Source of the DNA: Phyllobacterium endophyticum
GTDB taxonomy: Bacteria; Pseudomonadota; Alphaproteobacteria; Rhizobiales; Rhizobiaceae
Length of the DNA: 64,000 bases
Direction: 5' to 3'
NCBI RefSeq assembly: GCF_003010935.1
Contig: NZ_PGGN01000001.1
Span: 372,001-436,000, forward strand
The notes under the pieces are model-generated. The model saw only the letters and a list, made by a program, of their open reading frames with translations, was not told the DNA's origin and searched no databases. Positions within the stretch are counted from its first letter, which is position 1. The number at the start of each line of letters is the position of its first letter. A program made the translations under genes and the position numbers. Below are positions 17,943 to 27,014 of this stretch, in pieces.

Positions 17943-19421
17943 ATGAACCACTTTGCACGCCTCTCTGAAGCTAGCCTGCAGCTGGCGACAAATGTGAACA
18001 AGCCTGGATATGATCGAAGTAAGGTTCGGGTTGGCATTGTCCACCTCGGGATTGGTGCGTTCCACCGCGCGCACCAGGCAGTTTACACTGACAGCGCTCT
18101 GGCCGGCGGTGACAATCGCTGGGGCATTCTCGGCGTTTCGCTGCGCAGTAGCGACACCCGTGATGCGCTGGAGCCGCAGGAGGGACTCTATACAGTTGCA
18201 TCACGTGACGGCGGAGGCGATAGTTTTCGGGTGATAGGCAGCATTGTCAAAGTTCTGGTCGCACCAGAAAACCCGGAAGCAGTACTTGCGGCGCTGGCAG
18301 ATCCCGATGTCGCCATCGTTTCCTTGACCGTGACAGAAAAAGGCTATTGCTATTCACCTGCGACGGCCTCGCTCGATGAAACACATGCCGATATCGTCCA
18401 CGATCTCGACAATCCTGCTGCACCGCGTTCGGCCATAGGCTTCATCGTGGAATCACTTGCCCGACGCCGCGCCAATGACGTTGCGCCCTTCACGCTTCTT
18501 TCATGTGACAATCTCCCATCAAATGGTGAGACGCTTAAGCGTGTCGTCACCCGATTTGCGGAATTGCGAGACCCTGCGCTTGGGCGATATATCCGTGAGA
18601 ATACTGCATTTCCTTCCACTATGGTGGATCGGATTGTGCCGGCCACCACGGACGCAGACCGCTTGGCGGTAGCTCGTTCCACCGGCTATTCCGATGACTG
18701 GCCTGTCATGACCGAGCCTTTCAGCCAATGGGTCGTGGAAGACAACTTTTCTTCGGGCCGTCCCAAATGGGAGAACTTCGGGGTGACCTTTGTCGACGAC
18801 GTCGCCGCATTCGAGCTGATGAAATTGAGGCTACTCAACGGTAGTCACTCTACGTTGGCCTATCTTGGTTACCTGGCGGGCCACGAGACGGTATCGGATG
18901 TCATGGCGGCACCGGGCTTCGGTGCGTTTATAGAAGCGATGATGGATCAGGAGATTACCCCCACTCTTCCGGCCCTCACGGGTTTCGACGTGGAGGCCTA
19001 CAAGACTCAACTGCGCGAGCGGTTTCGTAACCCGGCGCTCCGGCACCGCACGTGGCAGATCGCAATGGACGGTTCACAGAAATTGCCGCAACGCCTGTTG
19101 AACACGATCCGCCGTCGCTTGGAACAGAAGAAGCCTTTTGACCGGTTGGCTCTCGGCGTCGCTGGCTGGATGCGCTACGCCGCCGGAACCGACGAAAACG
19201 GCAACCTGATCGATGTTCGAGATCCCCTTGCCAAGGAATTCAAGCAGCGGACCGCAGATGCCGCCTCTGTGAATGACTTCCTCGATGCCTATCTGAGTTT
19301 TCGCCAAGTTTTTGGTGACGACCTTCCCGGCAATTCCGAGTTTCGCAGAACGGTCGGAACTGCACTGGAGAAATTGTTGGAGTGCGGTGCAGCCCGAGCG
19401 GTCACCGGAATGACGTTGTGA
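17943..19421 (+). CDS. uxuB: Mannitol dehydrogenase family protein, probable fructuronate reductase
   Basis: A 492-residue NAD(P)H-dependent polyol/uronate dehydrogenase of the long-chain mannitol dehydrogenase family. The N-terminal Rossmann part has VGIVHLGIGAFHRAHQAVY at about 31-49. Central TVTEKGYCYSP and LLSCDNLPSNGETLKR are family motifs. The catalytic lysine region is in MKLRLLNGSHSTLAYLGYLAG. In this context it should reduce fructuronate to mannonate, joining UxaC to UxuA. Because an altronate dehydratase is also present it may accept tagaturonate as well. Sequence alone does not separate UxuB, UxaB and mannitol 2-dehydrogenase. Confidence 0.85.
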   Translation: MNHFARLSEASLQLATNVNKPGYDRSKVRVGIVHLGIGAFHRAHQAVYTDSALAGGDNRWGILGVSLRSSDTRDALEPQEGLYTVASRDGGGDSFRVIGSIVKVLVAPENPEAVLAALADPDVAIVSLTVTEKGYCYSPATASLDETHADIVHDLDNPAAPRSAIGFIVESLARRRANDVAPFTLLSCDNLPSNGETLKRVVTRFAELRDPALGRYIRENTAFPSTMVDRIVPATTDADRLAVARSTGYSDDWPVMTEPFSQWVVEDNFSSGRPKWENFGVTFVDDVAAFELMKLRLLNGSHSTLAYLGYLAGHETVSDVMAAPGFGAFIEAMMDQEITPTLPALTGFDVEAYKTQLRERFRNPALRHRTWQIAMDGSQKLPQRLLNTIRRRLEQKKPFDRLALGVAGWMRYAAGTDENGNLIDVRDPLAKEFKQRTADAASVNDFLDAYLSFRQVFGDDLPGNSEFRRTVGTALEKLLECGAARAVTGMTL

Positions 19422-19432
19422 GTCGAAGACCC

Positions 19433-19465
19433 TTGCTATCTCGATCTGATAGATTAATATATCAA
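19433..19465 (+). promoter_or_regulatory. Promoter and operator of the ABC transporter operon (hexuronate motif, site b)
   Basis: A -35 TTGCTA at 19433-19438, a 16-base spacer, and a -10 TAATAT at 19455-19460. The palindromic TTAATATATCAA at 19454-19465 covers the -10 box, so a bound regulator would block RNA polymerase. Its core is shared with sites a and c. Confidence 0.55.
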
Positions 19466-19544
19466 ATCTCAGCGATTGACCGGAAGTAGGGAAGCCGGCG
19501 GTCACCCCTGAACAAGGGATGTTGAGATCAACAGGGAGGAAGTC

Positions 19545-20726
19545 ATGATCCGCATTTCACGCAGACAAGCCATTGGCGGTCTGGCAGCAGTCGCTACGCT
19601 GCCGGCGACACGACTATTCGCTCAGTCCAGGCTCGCCTTGCCGACATCTCCGGTGGCGCTGAATGTTGCCGACGTCGCTGGCAACCTTGCGCTTACGCAG
19701 ACAGCTATCGAGAACTATGCCAAAGCCAAGCCGGAGCTCGTGTCAAAGATCACCTTTACCAAGGCGCCTGCCCCGGAATTGCCGGGTAAGATCAAGGCCC
19801 AGCAGGCGGCAAACAGGCTGGATATCGACCTCGTCCTCACGGGCACCGATGCCCTTTCAGCTGGTATCGCCCAGGATCTTTGGGTTAAGCTTTTGCCGGA
19901 TCATTCATCCTCCTTGCCAGACCTCGCGTCGATCTATCTTGAGCCTGCCCATCGCATGCTCTCTCTCGGCAAGAACTTCGGTGTGGTGGTCACATATTAC
20001 CCGTCTGGTCCGCTGCTCGAATATATGCCTGATCGCGTCAAGACGGTGCCGACCACCGCTGAAGAGCTTCTGGCTTGGGCCAAGGAAAACCCCAACAAAT
20101 TCCTTTACGCGCGTCCGGCAAATTCAGGTCCCGGCCGCACTTTCCTGATGGGTCTTCCCTATCTGCTTGGCGACGCTGATCCGCGTGATCCGGTAAAAGG
20201 CTGGGACAAGACCTGGGCCTACCTGAAGGAGCTTCACAAGCACATAGAATATTACCCGACTGGTACAGGCGCCTTGATGAAGGAACTCGGAGAAGGAACG
20301 CGTGACATGACCGTCTCGACCACCGGTTGGGACATTAACCCACGCGTACTCGGCGTTGTTCCGAAAGAAGCCGCAGTCTCGACGCTCAAGGGATTTCACT
20401 GGGTTGCCGATGCGCATTACATGTGCGTTCCGAAAGGGATCGCTGACGAAAAGCTCGCAGTGCTTCTCGATATGATGAGCTTTCTGTTGACGCCTGAACA
20501 GCAGGCCTTCACTTATGACCAGGGTTATTTCTATCCCGGTCCGGCGGTCAAGGACGTGCCCATCACCATGGCGCCGCAGGAGAGCCAGGATGCGATCGCC
20601 GAGTTCGGCCGAAAGGAATATGTGGACTGGATTGCCAATAATCCGGTGGAAATTCCGCTCGAGCCATCGTCCATGGTTGTGGCATTCCGCCGCTGGGACG
20701 AAGAAGTCGCGGCGAAAAAGTCCTGA
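19545..20726 (+). CDS. ABC transporter substrate-binding protein (family 1, Tat-type signal)
   Basis: A 393-residue periplasmic binding protein. The N-terminus has a twin-arginine-like SRRQAIGG before a hydrophobic stretch and likely cleavage after LFA near 26. The mature part resembles PotD/Fbp-type family 1 binding proteins (VLTGTDALSAGIAQDL; NPNKFLYARPANSGPGRTFLMG; YDQGYFYPG near the end). It is the first gene of a four-gene importer operon within the uronate cluster, so a uronate or uronate-containing oligosaccharide is a reasonable but unproven ligand. The ribosome site is AGGGAGG. Confidence 0.85.
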   Translation: MIRISRRQAIGGLAAVATLPATRLFAQSRLALPTSPVALNVADVAGNLALTQTAIENYAKAKPELVSKITFTKAPAPELPGKIKAQQAANRLDIDLVLTGTDALSAGIAQDLWVKLLPDHSSSLPDLASIYLEPAHRMLSLGKNFGVVVTYYPSGPLLEYMPDRVKTVPTTAEELLAWAKENPNKFLYARPANSGPGRTFLMGLPYLLGDADPRDPVKGWDKTWAYLKELHKHIEYYPTGTGALMKELGEGTRDMTVSTTGWDINPRVLGVVPKEAAVSTLKGFHWVADAHYMCVPKGIADEKLAVLLDMMSFLLTPEQQAFTYDQGYFYPGPAVKDVPITMAPQESQDAIAEFGRKEYVDWIANNPVEIPLEPSSMVVAFRRWDEEVAAKKS

Positions 20727-20794
20727 TATAGCCGAGCCGATCACAACATCATCCGGAAGTCAGTCCGGATGATGGTCAGCTACAAGGGTGCCCG

Positions 20795-21862
20795 ATGCTG
20801 CTTGCGTCCTCTCCATTTCATGAGATTCGCCTTGACCGGATGAGCCGCGCTTTCGGCTCACATAATGCTCTCAAAGACGTATCTCTCGCCATTCGCAAGG
20901 GAGAGTTTATCGCGTTGCTCGGACCATCCGGTTGCGGCAAGTCAACGGCTCTCAATTGCATCGCCGGACTATTATCGACAACGGGTGGGGGCATCTTCAT
21001 CGATGACAAGCGCATCGACACCCTCAAGCCGGAGGATCGCGGCTTTGGCATGGTCTTTCAGAACTATGCCCTCTTTCCTCATATGACCGTCCGTCAGAAC
21101 ATCGGCTTTGGCCTCAAGATGCGCAAGGTCGCGAAGTCAGAGATGGAAAAGCGTGTCGAGGAGGCATTGAATCTTGTCCGCCTGCAAGGGCAGGGCCACA
21201 AGTTGCCGGGACAATTGTCCGGAGGCCAGCAACAGCGCGTTGCCATCGCACGCGCTATCGTCATAGAGCCGCCGCTTGTCTTGATGGACGAGCCACTATC
21301 CAATCTCGACGCAAAGCTTCGGCTTGAGATGCGCGCAGAAATCCGCCGTATTCACAACCAGCTGGGTGCAACCACTGTTTACGTCACGCATGATCAGGAC
21401 GAGGCTTTGTCTTTGGCCGACCGCGTCGTGGTGCTGCGTGATGGCGAAATCCGCCAGGTGGGTGCGCCAAGCGATCTTTACGAGCGGCCCGATCACCTGG
21501 ACGTGGCGGAATTCATGGGATACCGCAACCGCTTGACTGGAAAGGTCCTCGCTAGAAGCGGCGATCGCATCGACGTTGTCGTAGGTGGTGCCACGCTGAG
21601 CGGTAGGGCTCGGAACACCCTGAAGGTCGGCGATGCCGCGGTCATAGCGGCACGTGCAGACGACGTGGTCGCCGGTGAGAAATCCGGGCGGACGGTCGAA
21701 GCCACGGTAGAAACCATCGAATATCGCGGCCGCGAATTTGTAGGGACCGCCCGTACGGCGGAAGGTCTTGAGCTGGTATTCCACGCACCACAGACGGCTG
21801 CGCTTGGCACTTCGATTTGGCTATCGGTTGATCCGGCACGTGCGCTGGCTTTCGCGGCATGA
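20795..21862 (+). CDS. ABC transporter ATP-binding protein (PotA-like)
   Basis: A 355-residue importer ATPase on the inner face of the membrane. Walker A GPSGCGKST is at 43-51, signature LSGGQ at 141-145, Walker B LVLMDE at 161-166, then an H-loop in VYVTHDQDEALSLADR. The C-terminal TOBE domain runs from about 230 to 355. It resembles PotA/UgpC/FbpC ATPases. Its stop overlaps the start of the first permease gene (ATGA), suggesting translational coupling. Confidence 0.92.
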   Translation: MLLASSPFHEIRLDRMSRAFGSHNALKDVSLAIRKGEFIALLGPSGCGKSTALNCIAGLLSTTGGGIFIDDKRIDTLKPEDRGFGMVFQNYALFPHMTVRQNIGFGLKMRKVAKSEMEKRVEEALNLVRLQGQGHKLPGQLSGGQQQRVAIARAIVIEPPLVLMDEPLSNLDAKLRLEMRAEIRRIHNQLGATTVYVTHDQDEALSLADRVVVLRDGEIRQVGAPSDLYERPDHLDVAEFMGYRNRLTGKVLARSGDRIDVVVGGATLSGRARNTLKVGDAAVIAARADDVVAGEKSGRTVEATVETIEYRGREFVGTARTAEGLELVFHAPQTAALGTSIWLSVDPARALAFAA

Positions 21863-22773
21863 CCACTAGGGAGAACATGGCCTCGAACTCCTTCGACGAT
21901 CGCATGTCGCTCCGGCAACGGCTTGCCTTGCGAGGTATCGACGGTGTGACCCTTCTTGTCCTTCCCGCGGTGCTCTTTCTCCTTCTCGTGTTCATCTATC
22001 CCTTCATATACGGGCTGATCCTTTCATTCACACCGGTAGAAGGGGGAGCGTTCGCCAATTACCGGAAGTTCTTCTCGGATCCGTTCCTTTATGACACTAT
22101 CCTCACGACGTTATGGCTGGCGGTGCCTGTAACGATAATCAGCATCGCGATTGCGCTGCCCGTTGCATTCCGCGTGCGTCTGATGACGCATCAACGATTG
22201 CTGACGACCATTCTGGTTCTCCCGGTGACGCTTGGAACAGTGCTCGTCGCCGAGGGGCTGTTGAACTATCTGGGGCCGCAAGGCTGGTTCAGCCGGACCT
22301 TGATGTTTCTCGGCGCGATAGACCGGCCGCTGAAACTGACAAACAATTATTGGGGTGTATTTGCTTCCCTTATCATTACAGGGTTTCCGTTCACTTTCCT
22401 GCTCACGCTTTCATACGTTTCCGGCATTGATCCCGCACTGGAGCAGGCCGCAGCGACGCACGGCGCCAAAAGCTGGCAACGGTTTCGCTATGTCATGCTG
22501 CCATTGCTGATCCCGGGCCTCGCCATTGCCTTTTGCCTCTCATTTGTTCAAGCCTTCGCCGTTTTCCCTTCGGCAATTTTGCTTGGAGCGCCGGCTGGCC
22601 CGACACGCGTCATCTCCATTGCCGCTTATCAAGCGGCTTTCGAGCAATATGATTATTCTATGGCCTCCGCGGTAGCCATGATCATGGCCGTGGTGCAGCT
22701 GCTCATCGTCGTTGCGATCCTCGCACTTCGCAACATGTTCTATCGCGGCTCGACCGCGGGCGGGAAAGGCTGA
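21859..22773 (+). CDS. ABC transporter permease 1 (PotB-like)
   Basis: A 304-residue inner-membrane permease with about six transmembrane helices (the first at about 33-53). The EAA loop that contacts the ATPase is EQAAATHGAKSWQRFRYVMLP at about 194-214. The ATG at 21859 overlaps the upstream stop; an ATG at 21877 with AGGGAG close by is an alternative start 6 residues in. It forms the transmembrane pore with the next permease. Confidence 0.88.
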   Translation: MTTRENMASNSFDDRMSLRQRLALRGIDGVTLLVLPAVLFLLLVFIYPFIYGLILSFTPVEGGAFANYRKFFSDPFLYDTILTTLWLAVPVTIISIAIALPVAFRVRLMTHQRLLTTILVLPVTLGTVLVAEGLLNYLGPQGWFSRTLMFLGAIDRPLKLTNNYWGVFASLIITGFPFTFLLTLSYVSGIDPALEQAAATHGAKSWQRFRYVMLPLLIPGLAIAFCLSFVQAFAVFPSAILLGAPAGPTRVISIAAYQAAFEQYDYSMASAVAMIMAVVQLLIVVAILALRNMFYRGSTAGGKG

Positions 22774-22775
22774 TC

Positions 22776-23621
22776 ATGATCCGCGATACGACGGTTGGCG
22801 CCAAGCTCTGGATCACTGCGGTGTGGTTGGTCATAACCTTTTTCGTCGTCAATCTCTTGGCGATGATAGCAACAGTCCTCATTTCTTCCTTCGGCACACG
22901 TTGGCTCGGCACGTGGCTTCCCGCAGGCTGGACCACGAAATGGTATTTTACGGCGTGGTCAGAGTTCCAGTTGAGTGATGTGCTCATTGTAACCTTCCAG
23001 ATTGTCTTCACCGTTGTCGCACTATCGGGGCTGCTCGGGGTCACTGCTGCCTATGCCTTGGCCCGCCGCGATTTTCCCGGCAAGAAATTGGTCATGCTGC
23101 TGTTTCTTCTGCCCTTGCTCGTGCCGCCAATCACGTTTGGTATTCCTTTGGCAACAGTGCTCTATCAGGCAGGCGTCGGCGGTACATTCTGGGGCGTCGT
23201 TCTTGCAAATCTTGTGCCGACAGTACCCTTCGTGATTCTCGTCATGATCCCGTTCATAGAGCAGATCGATCCCAAAATTGAGGCCGCGGCGCGGGTCTTT
23301 GGTGCGGGAACGTTTCAGCTGTTCCGACATGTACTTCTGCCAATGTTGCTGCCGGGCATTCTCGCAGCCTTGCTACTCGTTCTTGTACGGACCGTAGCAA
23401 TGTTCGAGCTGACATTCCTGACAGCAGGTCCCACGAGCCAAACCCTTGTTGTGGCTCTGTATTATTCGGTGTTCGCCTCTGGTGTGCGTGCCGTGCAATC
23501 AATCGACGCCATGGCCGTGGTTTATATGATCACGACGCTCGTCTGGCTGCTCATCGCACTTCGTTTCGTCAACCCGACGCAAATTGTCGCCCGGGCAAAA
23601 CACCAGCAAAACGCCGCTTGA
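22776..23621 (+). CDS. ABC transporter permease 2 (PotC-like)
   Basis: A 281-residue inner-membrane permease with about six transmembrane helices and EAA loop EAAARVFGAGTFQLFRHVLLP near 168-188. The start is 2 bases after the stop of permease 1, with AAAGG upstream. It is the last gene of the importer operon and ends 5 bases before the end of the convergent altronate dehydratase gene. Confidence 0.88.
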   Translation: MIRDTTVGAKLWITAVWLVITFFVVNLLAMIATVLISSFGTRWLGTWLPAGWTTKWYFTAWSEFQLSDVLIVTFQIVFTVVALSGLLGVTAAYALARRDFPGKKLVMLLFLLPLLVPPITFGIPLATVLYQAGVGGTFWGVVLANLVPTVPFVILVMIPFIEQIDPKIEAAARVFGAGTFQLFRHVLLPMLLPGILAALLLVLVRTVAMFELTFLTAGPTSQTLVVALYYSVFASGVRAVQSIDAMAVVYMITTLVWLLIALRFVNPTQIVARAKHQQNAA

Positions 23622-23626
23622 AGGCC

Positions 23627-25153
23627 TCACATCGTCGCGCCGATCTGCCAAGGCACAAACTCCGCGTCGCCATAGCCGAGCTCTTCGGATTTGCTATGGT
23701 GGCCCGAGGCGACTTTCAGGATGTACTCGAAGATTTCGCGGCCCTTGTCTTCGATCGACACGCCGTCGAGAACATCGCCGCAATTGATGTCCATGTCCTC
23801 GATCATCTGATTGTACATGGGCGTGTTGGTTGCAAGCTTGACAGAGGGCGTCGGTTTGCAGCCATAGGCCGAACCGCGCCCTGTCGTGAAGGCCAGGATA
23901 TTGGCTCCGCCAGCGACCTGGCCCGTCGCTGAAACAGGGTCATAGCCCGGTGTGTCCATGAAAACCAGACCGTGCGCAGTCACTGGTTCGGCATAGCCGT
24001 ACACAGCTTCGAGTGGCGTCGTACCCGACTTGGCGACCGCACCAAGAGATTTTTCCAAAATGGTGGTCAGGCCGCCAGCCTTGTTGCCGGGCGAGGGATT
24101 ATTGTTCATCTCCATCTTGTTGCGCTCTGTGTAGTCCTCCCACCAGGCGATGACATCCTGCAGCCGCTTGACGGCTTCCTGGTTCGAGGCGCGTTCAATC
24201 AAAAGATGCTCTGCACCGTATATTTCGGGCGTTTCGGAAAGGATTGCGGTGCCGCCGTGCTGCACCAGGAGATCGACTGCGGCACCGAGTGCCGGATTGG
24301 CAGTAATGCCTGAATACCCGTCCGAGCCGCCGCATTGCAAGGCAAGGATAAGTTCCGATGCGGGAATGGTCTCGCGCCTAACGTTTGCCGCTGCCGGAAG
24401 CATGTCGCGCACCGCCGCAATGCCGGCTTCCATCGTTTTGCGGGTGCCCCCTACCTCCTGGATCGTCAGGCTACGGAATGTATCGCTCTCGACAATGTTA
24501 TAAGCCTCTTTCCAACGGCCGATCTGGAAGCCTTCACAACCCAGTCCAACCATCAGCACGGCTGCGATATTAGGATTTGTGGCGTAACCCCACTGGGTAC
24601 GTTTCAAGACCTCGTAGCCTTCTCCCTTCACATCGAGAGCGCAGCCGCCGCCGTGTACCAGGGGAATAATCCCGTCAATGGTTGGGTATTCGTCGAGTAG
24701 GCCCGACTTTTGCACGGCCTCCGCAATGAAGCGTGCGACTGAAGCAGAGCAGTTCACCGAGGTCAGGATGCCAATATAATTGCGTGTGCCCGCACGGCCA
24801 TTGGCCCGGCGGAAACCCTCGAATGTGGCTTGCTGCTCCAGGGGCAGAACACCATTCGAGTGGATCGTATGAGTGGCACCCGGCTCACGGACGAAGTTAC
24901 TGTAGTCGAGATTATGTTCATGTACCCATTCACCAGGTTCGATGCGCTTGGATGCGGATCCTATGATTTGTCCAAACTTGCGAACAGGTTCACCCGCAGC
25001 GATCAAGCGGGAGGCGAGCTTGTGGCCGCGCGGTACACGACTGGCCACCGTCACCGCCTCGATCAACTGGCCGGGCTGAAAGGTGTCAACCGCAACGACA
25101 ACATTGTCGCTGGCGTGAAGGCGCAAATGCCTGGGAGGGCTGAGGGTATCCAT
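23627..25153 (-). CDS. uxaA: UxaA-family altronate dehydratase
   Basis: A 508-residue iron-dependent dehydratase converting D-altronate to KDG in galacturonate breakdown. The N-terminal SAF domain (about 1-90) ends at EPGEWVHEHNLDY. The large D-galactarate dehydratase/altronate hydrolase domain has GRAGTRNYIGILTSVNCSAS, HGGGCALDVKGEGYE, GLGCEGFQI, ALQCGGSDGYSGITANPALG and FTTGRGSAYGCKPTPSVKLATN. The conserved cysteines are present. The ATG at 25153 follows GGAG. Galactarate dehydratase (GarD) is a related possibility, but the neighbours favour altronate. Confidence 0.87.
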   Translation of the reverse strand: MDTLSPPRHLRLHASDNVVVAVDTFQPGQLIEAVTVASRVPRGHKLASRLIAAGEPVRKFGQIIGSASKRIEPGEWVHEHNLDYSNFVREPGATHTIHSNGVLPLEQQATFEGFRRANGRAGTRNYIGILTSVNCSASVARFIAEAVQKSGLLDEYPTIDGIIPLVHGGGCALDVKGEGYEVLKRTQWGYATNPNIAAVLMVGLGCEGFQIGRWKEAYNIVESDTFRSLTIQEVGGTRKTMEAGIAAVRDMLPAAANVRRETIPASELILALQCGGSDGYSGITANPALGAAVDLLVQHGGTAILSETPEIYGAEHLLIERASNQEAVKRLQDVIAWWEDYTERNKMEMNNNPSPGNKAGGLTTILEKSLGAVAKSGTTPLEAVYGYAEPVTAHGLVFMDTPGYDPVSATGQVAGGANILAFTTGRGSAYGCKPTPSVKLATNTPMYNQMIEDMDINCGDVLDGVSIEDKGREIFEYILKVASGHHSKSEELGYGDAEFVPWQIGATM

Positions 25154-25173
25154 GAACATCTCCAATCATAAGA

Positions 25174-25207
25174 TTGATATATTAGTTGACCGCGTCATGG
25201 CTTGCAA
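25174..25207 (-). promoter_or_regulatory. Promoter and operator of the altronate dehydratase gene (hexuronate motif, site c)
   Basis: On the minus strand: -35 TTGCAA at 25207-25202, a 17-base spacer, -10 TAATAT at 25184-25179. The motif CTAATATATCAA (25185-25174) overlaps the -10 box, the same arrangement as at site b. Confidence 0.55.
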
Positions 25208-25434
25208 TGGCTCTTCCAGCTACACCGTTGATCACGTTTACGGTACCGTGGCTGGTCGAAGCCCGTGCTGAAGAGCAAGTCAGCAAGCATAATCTAATTC
25301 AAAATTTGAAGTATATTTACGCCACATTGAACTATGCTTTCTTTATAAAAAATTCATTTGCAAGAACCTCCAAAATTAGCTCTATATCCAAATATAGCCG
25401 AATAAACCGATCTTAATGTCTCAACACGGGGGCC
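25208..25434. other. AT-rich region upstream of the RTX gene
   Basis: Holds a perfect inverted repeat TTCAAAATTTGAA at 25298-25310 and a very AT-rich stretch to about 25415. No convincing gene; the 76-residue frame starting at 25186 has no ribosome site or domain. It is probably the promoter region of the RTX gene. Confidence 0.4.
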
Positions 25435-26922
25435 ATGATGGCGCTGAACAGTTCCTTGCTCGATCTCCTCAATATCGACCTTGAAAATGGCATTGACCAG
25501 ATACTCACAGGCACTGACGGAAGCGATCTGCTTTTTGGAGGCAGTGGCAATGATCTTATCCAGGGCAAGGCGGGCAGCGATCTGCTATTCGGCTATGAAG
25601 GCGTCGATACACTGGCCTATGCGGGTTCGTCCGAGGGAGTCATGGTTCGTCTAGGCGGTGTTGATGGTTCTGGCGCACTTGGAGCCTGGGGCGGCGACGC
25701 CGAAGGCGATCGGCTTGCAGTAGGGTTCGAAAATCTTGTCGGTTCCTCTTTTCACGACACGCTGTCCGGCGATTCCGGCGACAATGTCCTTGTCGGTCTC
25801 GATGGCGATGACGGCCTCTCGGGCGGTGATGGCAATGACACGTTGGTCGGCGGTGCAGGCACCGACTGGATCGACGGGGGCAGCGGCGAGGACAGGCTTC
25901 TTGGCGGCAGTGGCGAGGACTATCTCCATGGCCGCGGCGGCGATGACACGCTGGATGGCGGCGGTGGAGATGATCGCCTCGATGGCGGCAATGGCGATGA
26001 CCACCTTCTTGGCGGTGCCGGTACGGATTGGCTCGATGGCGCCGTCGGAGCGGACTATCTCGATGGCGGTGCAGAGGATGACTTCCTGGATGGCGGCCGC
26101 GGTGACGACACGCTGATCGGCGGCGCAGGTGATGACGCTTTGAATGGTGGCTCCGGTAGTGACCGGCTCAATGGTGGCGCCGGTACCGACTACATCGCTG
26201 GCGGACAGGGCCTCGACTGGATGGACGGCGGCGCAGGCGACGATCGGCTGGATGGTGGAAGCGGACAAGACTGGCTCTATGGCGGCAACGGTGATGATAC
26301 ATTGGATGGCGGCGCGGGTGAAGACAGGCTGAATGGCGGCTCGGGTAGCGACACACTGGTCGGGGGGGCAGGCATCGACTGGCTGGACGGCGGTACAGGC
26401 GCGGATCATCTTATTGGTGGCTCCGGCAATGATTTCCTGCGCGGCGGTGACAACAACGACACGCTTGAAGGCGGCGTCGGCAACGATACGTTGAATGGCG
26501 GTCTGGGCGATGATCAACTCATCACTGGTACGGGGACCGACATTCTGGCGGGTGGAAGCGGGGCAGATACTTTTATCTTCGGTCAGGTTGAACATGGATC
26601 CCAGATGCACGGCGGACAAGCCACCCACGCGTCCATAGCCGATTTCAATGCCAGTGACGGTGACGCGATTGATCTCAGCCGAATAGATGCGGACACGGGC
26701 GTAGCGGGCAACCAGGATTTCCATTTTATTGGCGAGAACGATTTCTCCGGCGTCGCCGGAGAGTTGCGGGTTTTCCTCGTCCCACAGGACCAGGCAGCCG
26801 CTTCGAACGTCGATCATTGGATGATCGAGGGCGACATCAACGGCGATGGCATTGCCGATCTGATCGCTGAGGTCTCGGCACAAGTTGAAGATAGGTTGTC
26901 CCTGAACGATTTCACGATGTGA
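25435..26922 (+). CDS. RTX repeat calcium-binding protein (type I secretion substrate)
   Basis: A 495-residue acidic, glycine- and aspartate-rich protein. It has no N-terminal signal peptide. From about residue 22 to 385 it is almost wholly GGxGxDxLxGG-type nonapeptide repeats, which form calcium-loaded parallel beta-rolls outside the cell. The last 110 residues (ADTFIFG, then [19 protein letters not shown], and [14 protein letters not shown]) resemble the serralysin C-terminal cap that precedes a type I secretion signal. No protease, lipase or adhesin domain is visible, so it is nearly all repeat. No type I secretion genes are in the window. The start is the first ATG of ATGATG after a weak GGGGG ribosome site. 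Confidence 0.88.
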   Translation: MMALNSSLLDLLNIDLENGIDQILTGTDGSDLLFGGSGNDLIQGKAGSDLLFGYEGVDTLAYAGSSEGVMVRLGGVDGSGALGAWGGDAEGDRLAVGFENLVGSSFHDTLSGDSGDNVLVGLDGDDGLSGGDGNDTLVGGAGTDWIDGGSGEDRLLGGSGEDYLHGRGGDDTLDGGGGDDRLDGGNGDDHLLGGAGTDWLDGAVGADYLDGGAEDDFLDGGRGDDTLIGGAGDDALNGGSGSDRLNGGAGTDYIAGGQGLDWMDGGAGDDRLDGGSGQDWLYGGNGDDTLDGGAGEDRLNGGSGSDTLVGGAGIDWLDGGTGADHLIGGSGNDFLRGGDNNDTLEGGVGNDTLNGGLGDDQLITGTGTDILAGGSGADTFIFGQVEHGSQMHGGQATHASIADFNASDGDAIDLSRIDADTGVAGNQDFHFIGENDFSGVAGELRVFLVPQDQAAASNVDHWMIEGDINGDGIADLIAEVSAQVEDRLSLNDFTM

Positions 26923-27014
26923 GGACAAGTCGGGCAGGCGACACCCGCTGCATTAGCGTTTATGATCAGCCGTGCAGATTGGCATGCAAGCACGGCTCGG
27001 GCGTTTGAGGACTG

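Noticed and set aside
25186-25416. A 76-residue frame upstream of the RTX gene
   Set aside because: No ribosome site, mixed AT-rich sequence, overlaps the uxaA promoter region.
25435-26922. CRISPR array suggested by the dense repeats
   Set aside because: The repeats are in-frame protein-coding nonapeptide codons without constant direct repeats or unique spacers.
25651-26928. A 425-residue open frame on the minus strand of the RTX gene
   Set aside because: It is a by-product of the repetitive, GC-biased nonapeptide codons on the plus strand. The translated product is a low-complexity Ala/Val/Ile repeat with no family features, while the plus strand encodes clear RTX repeats.
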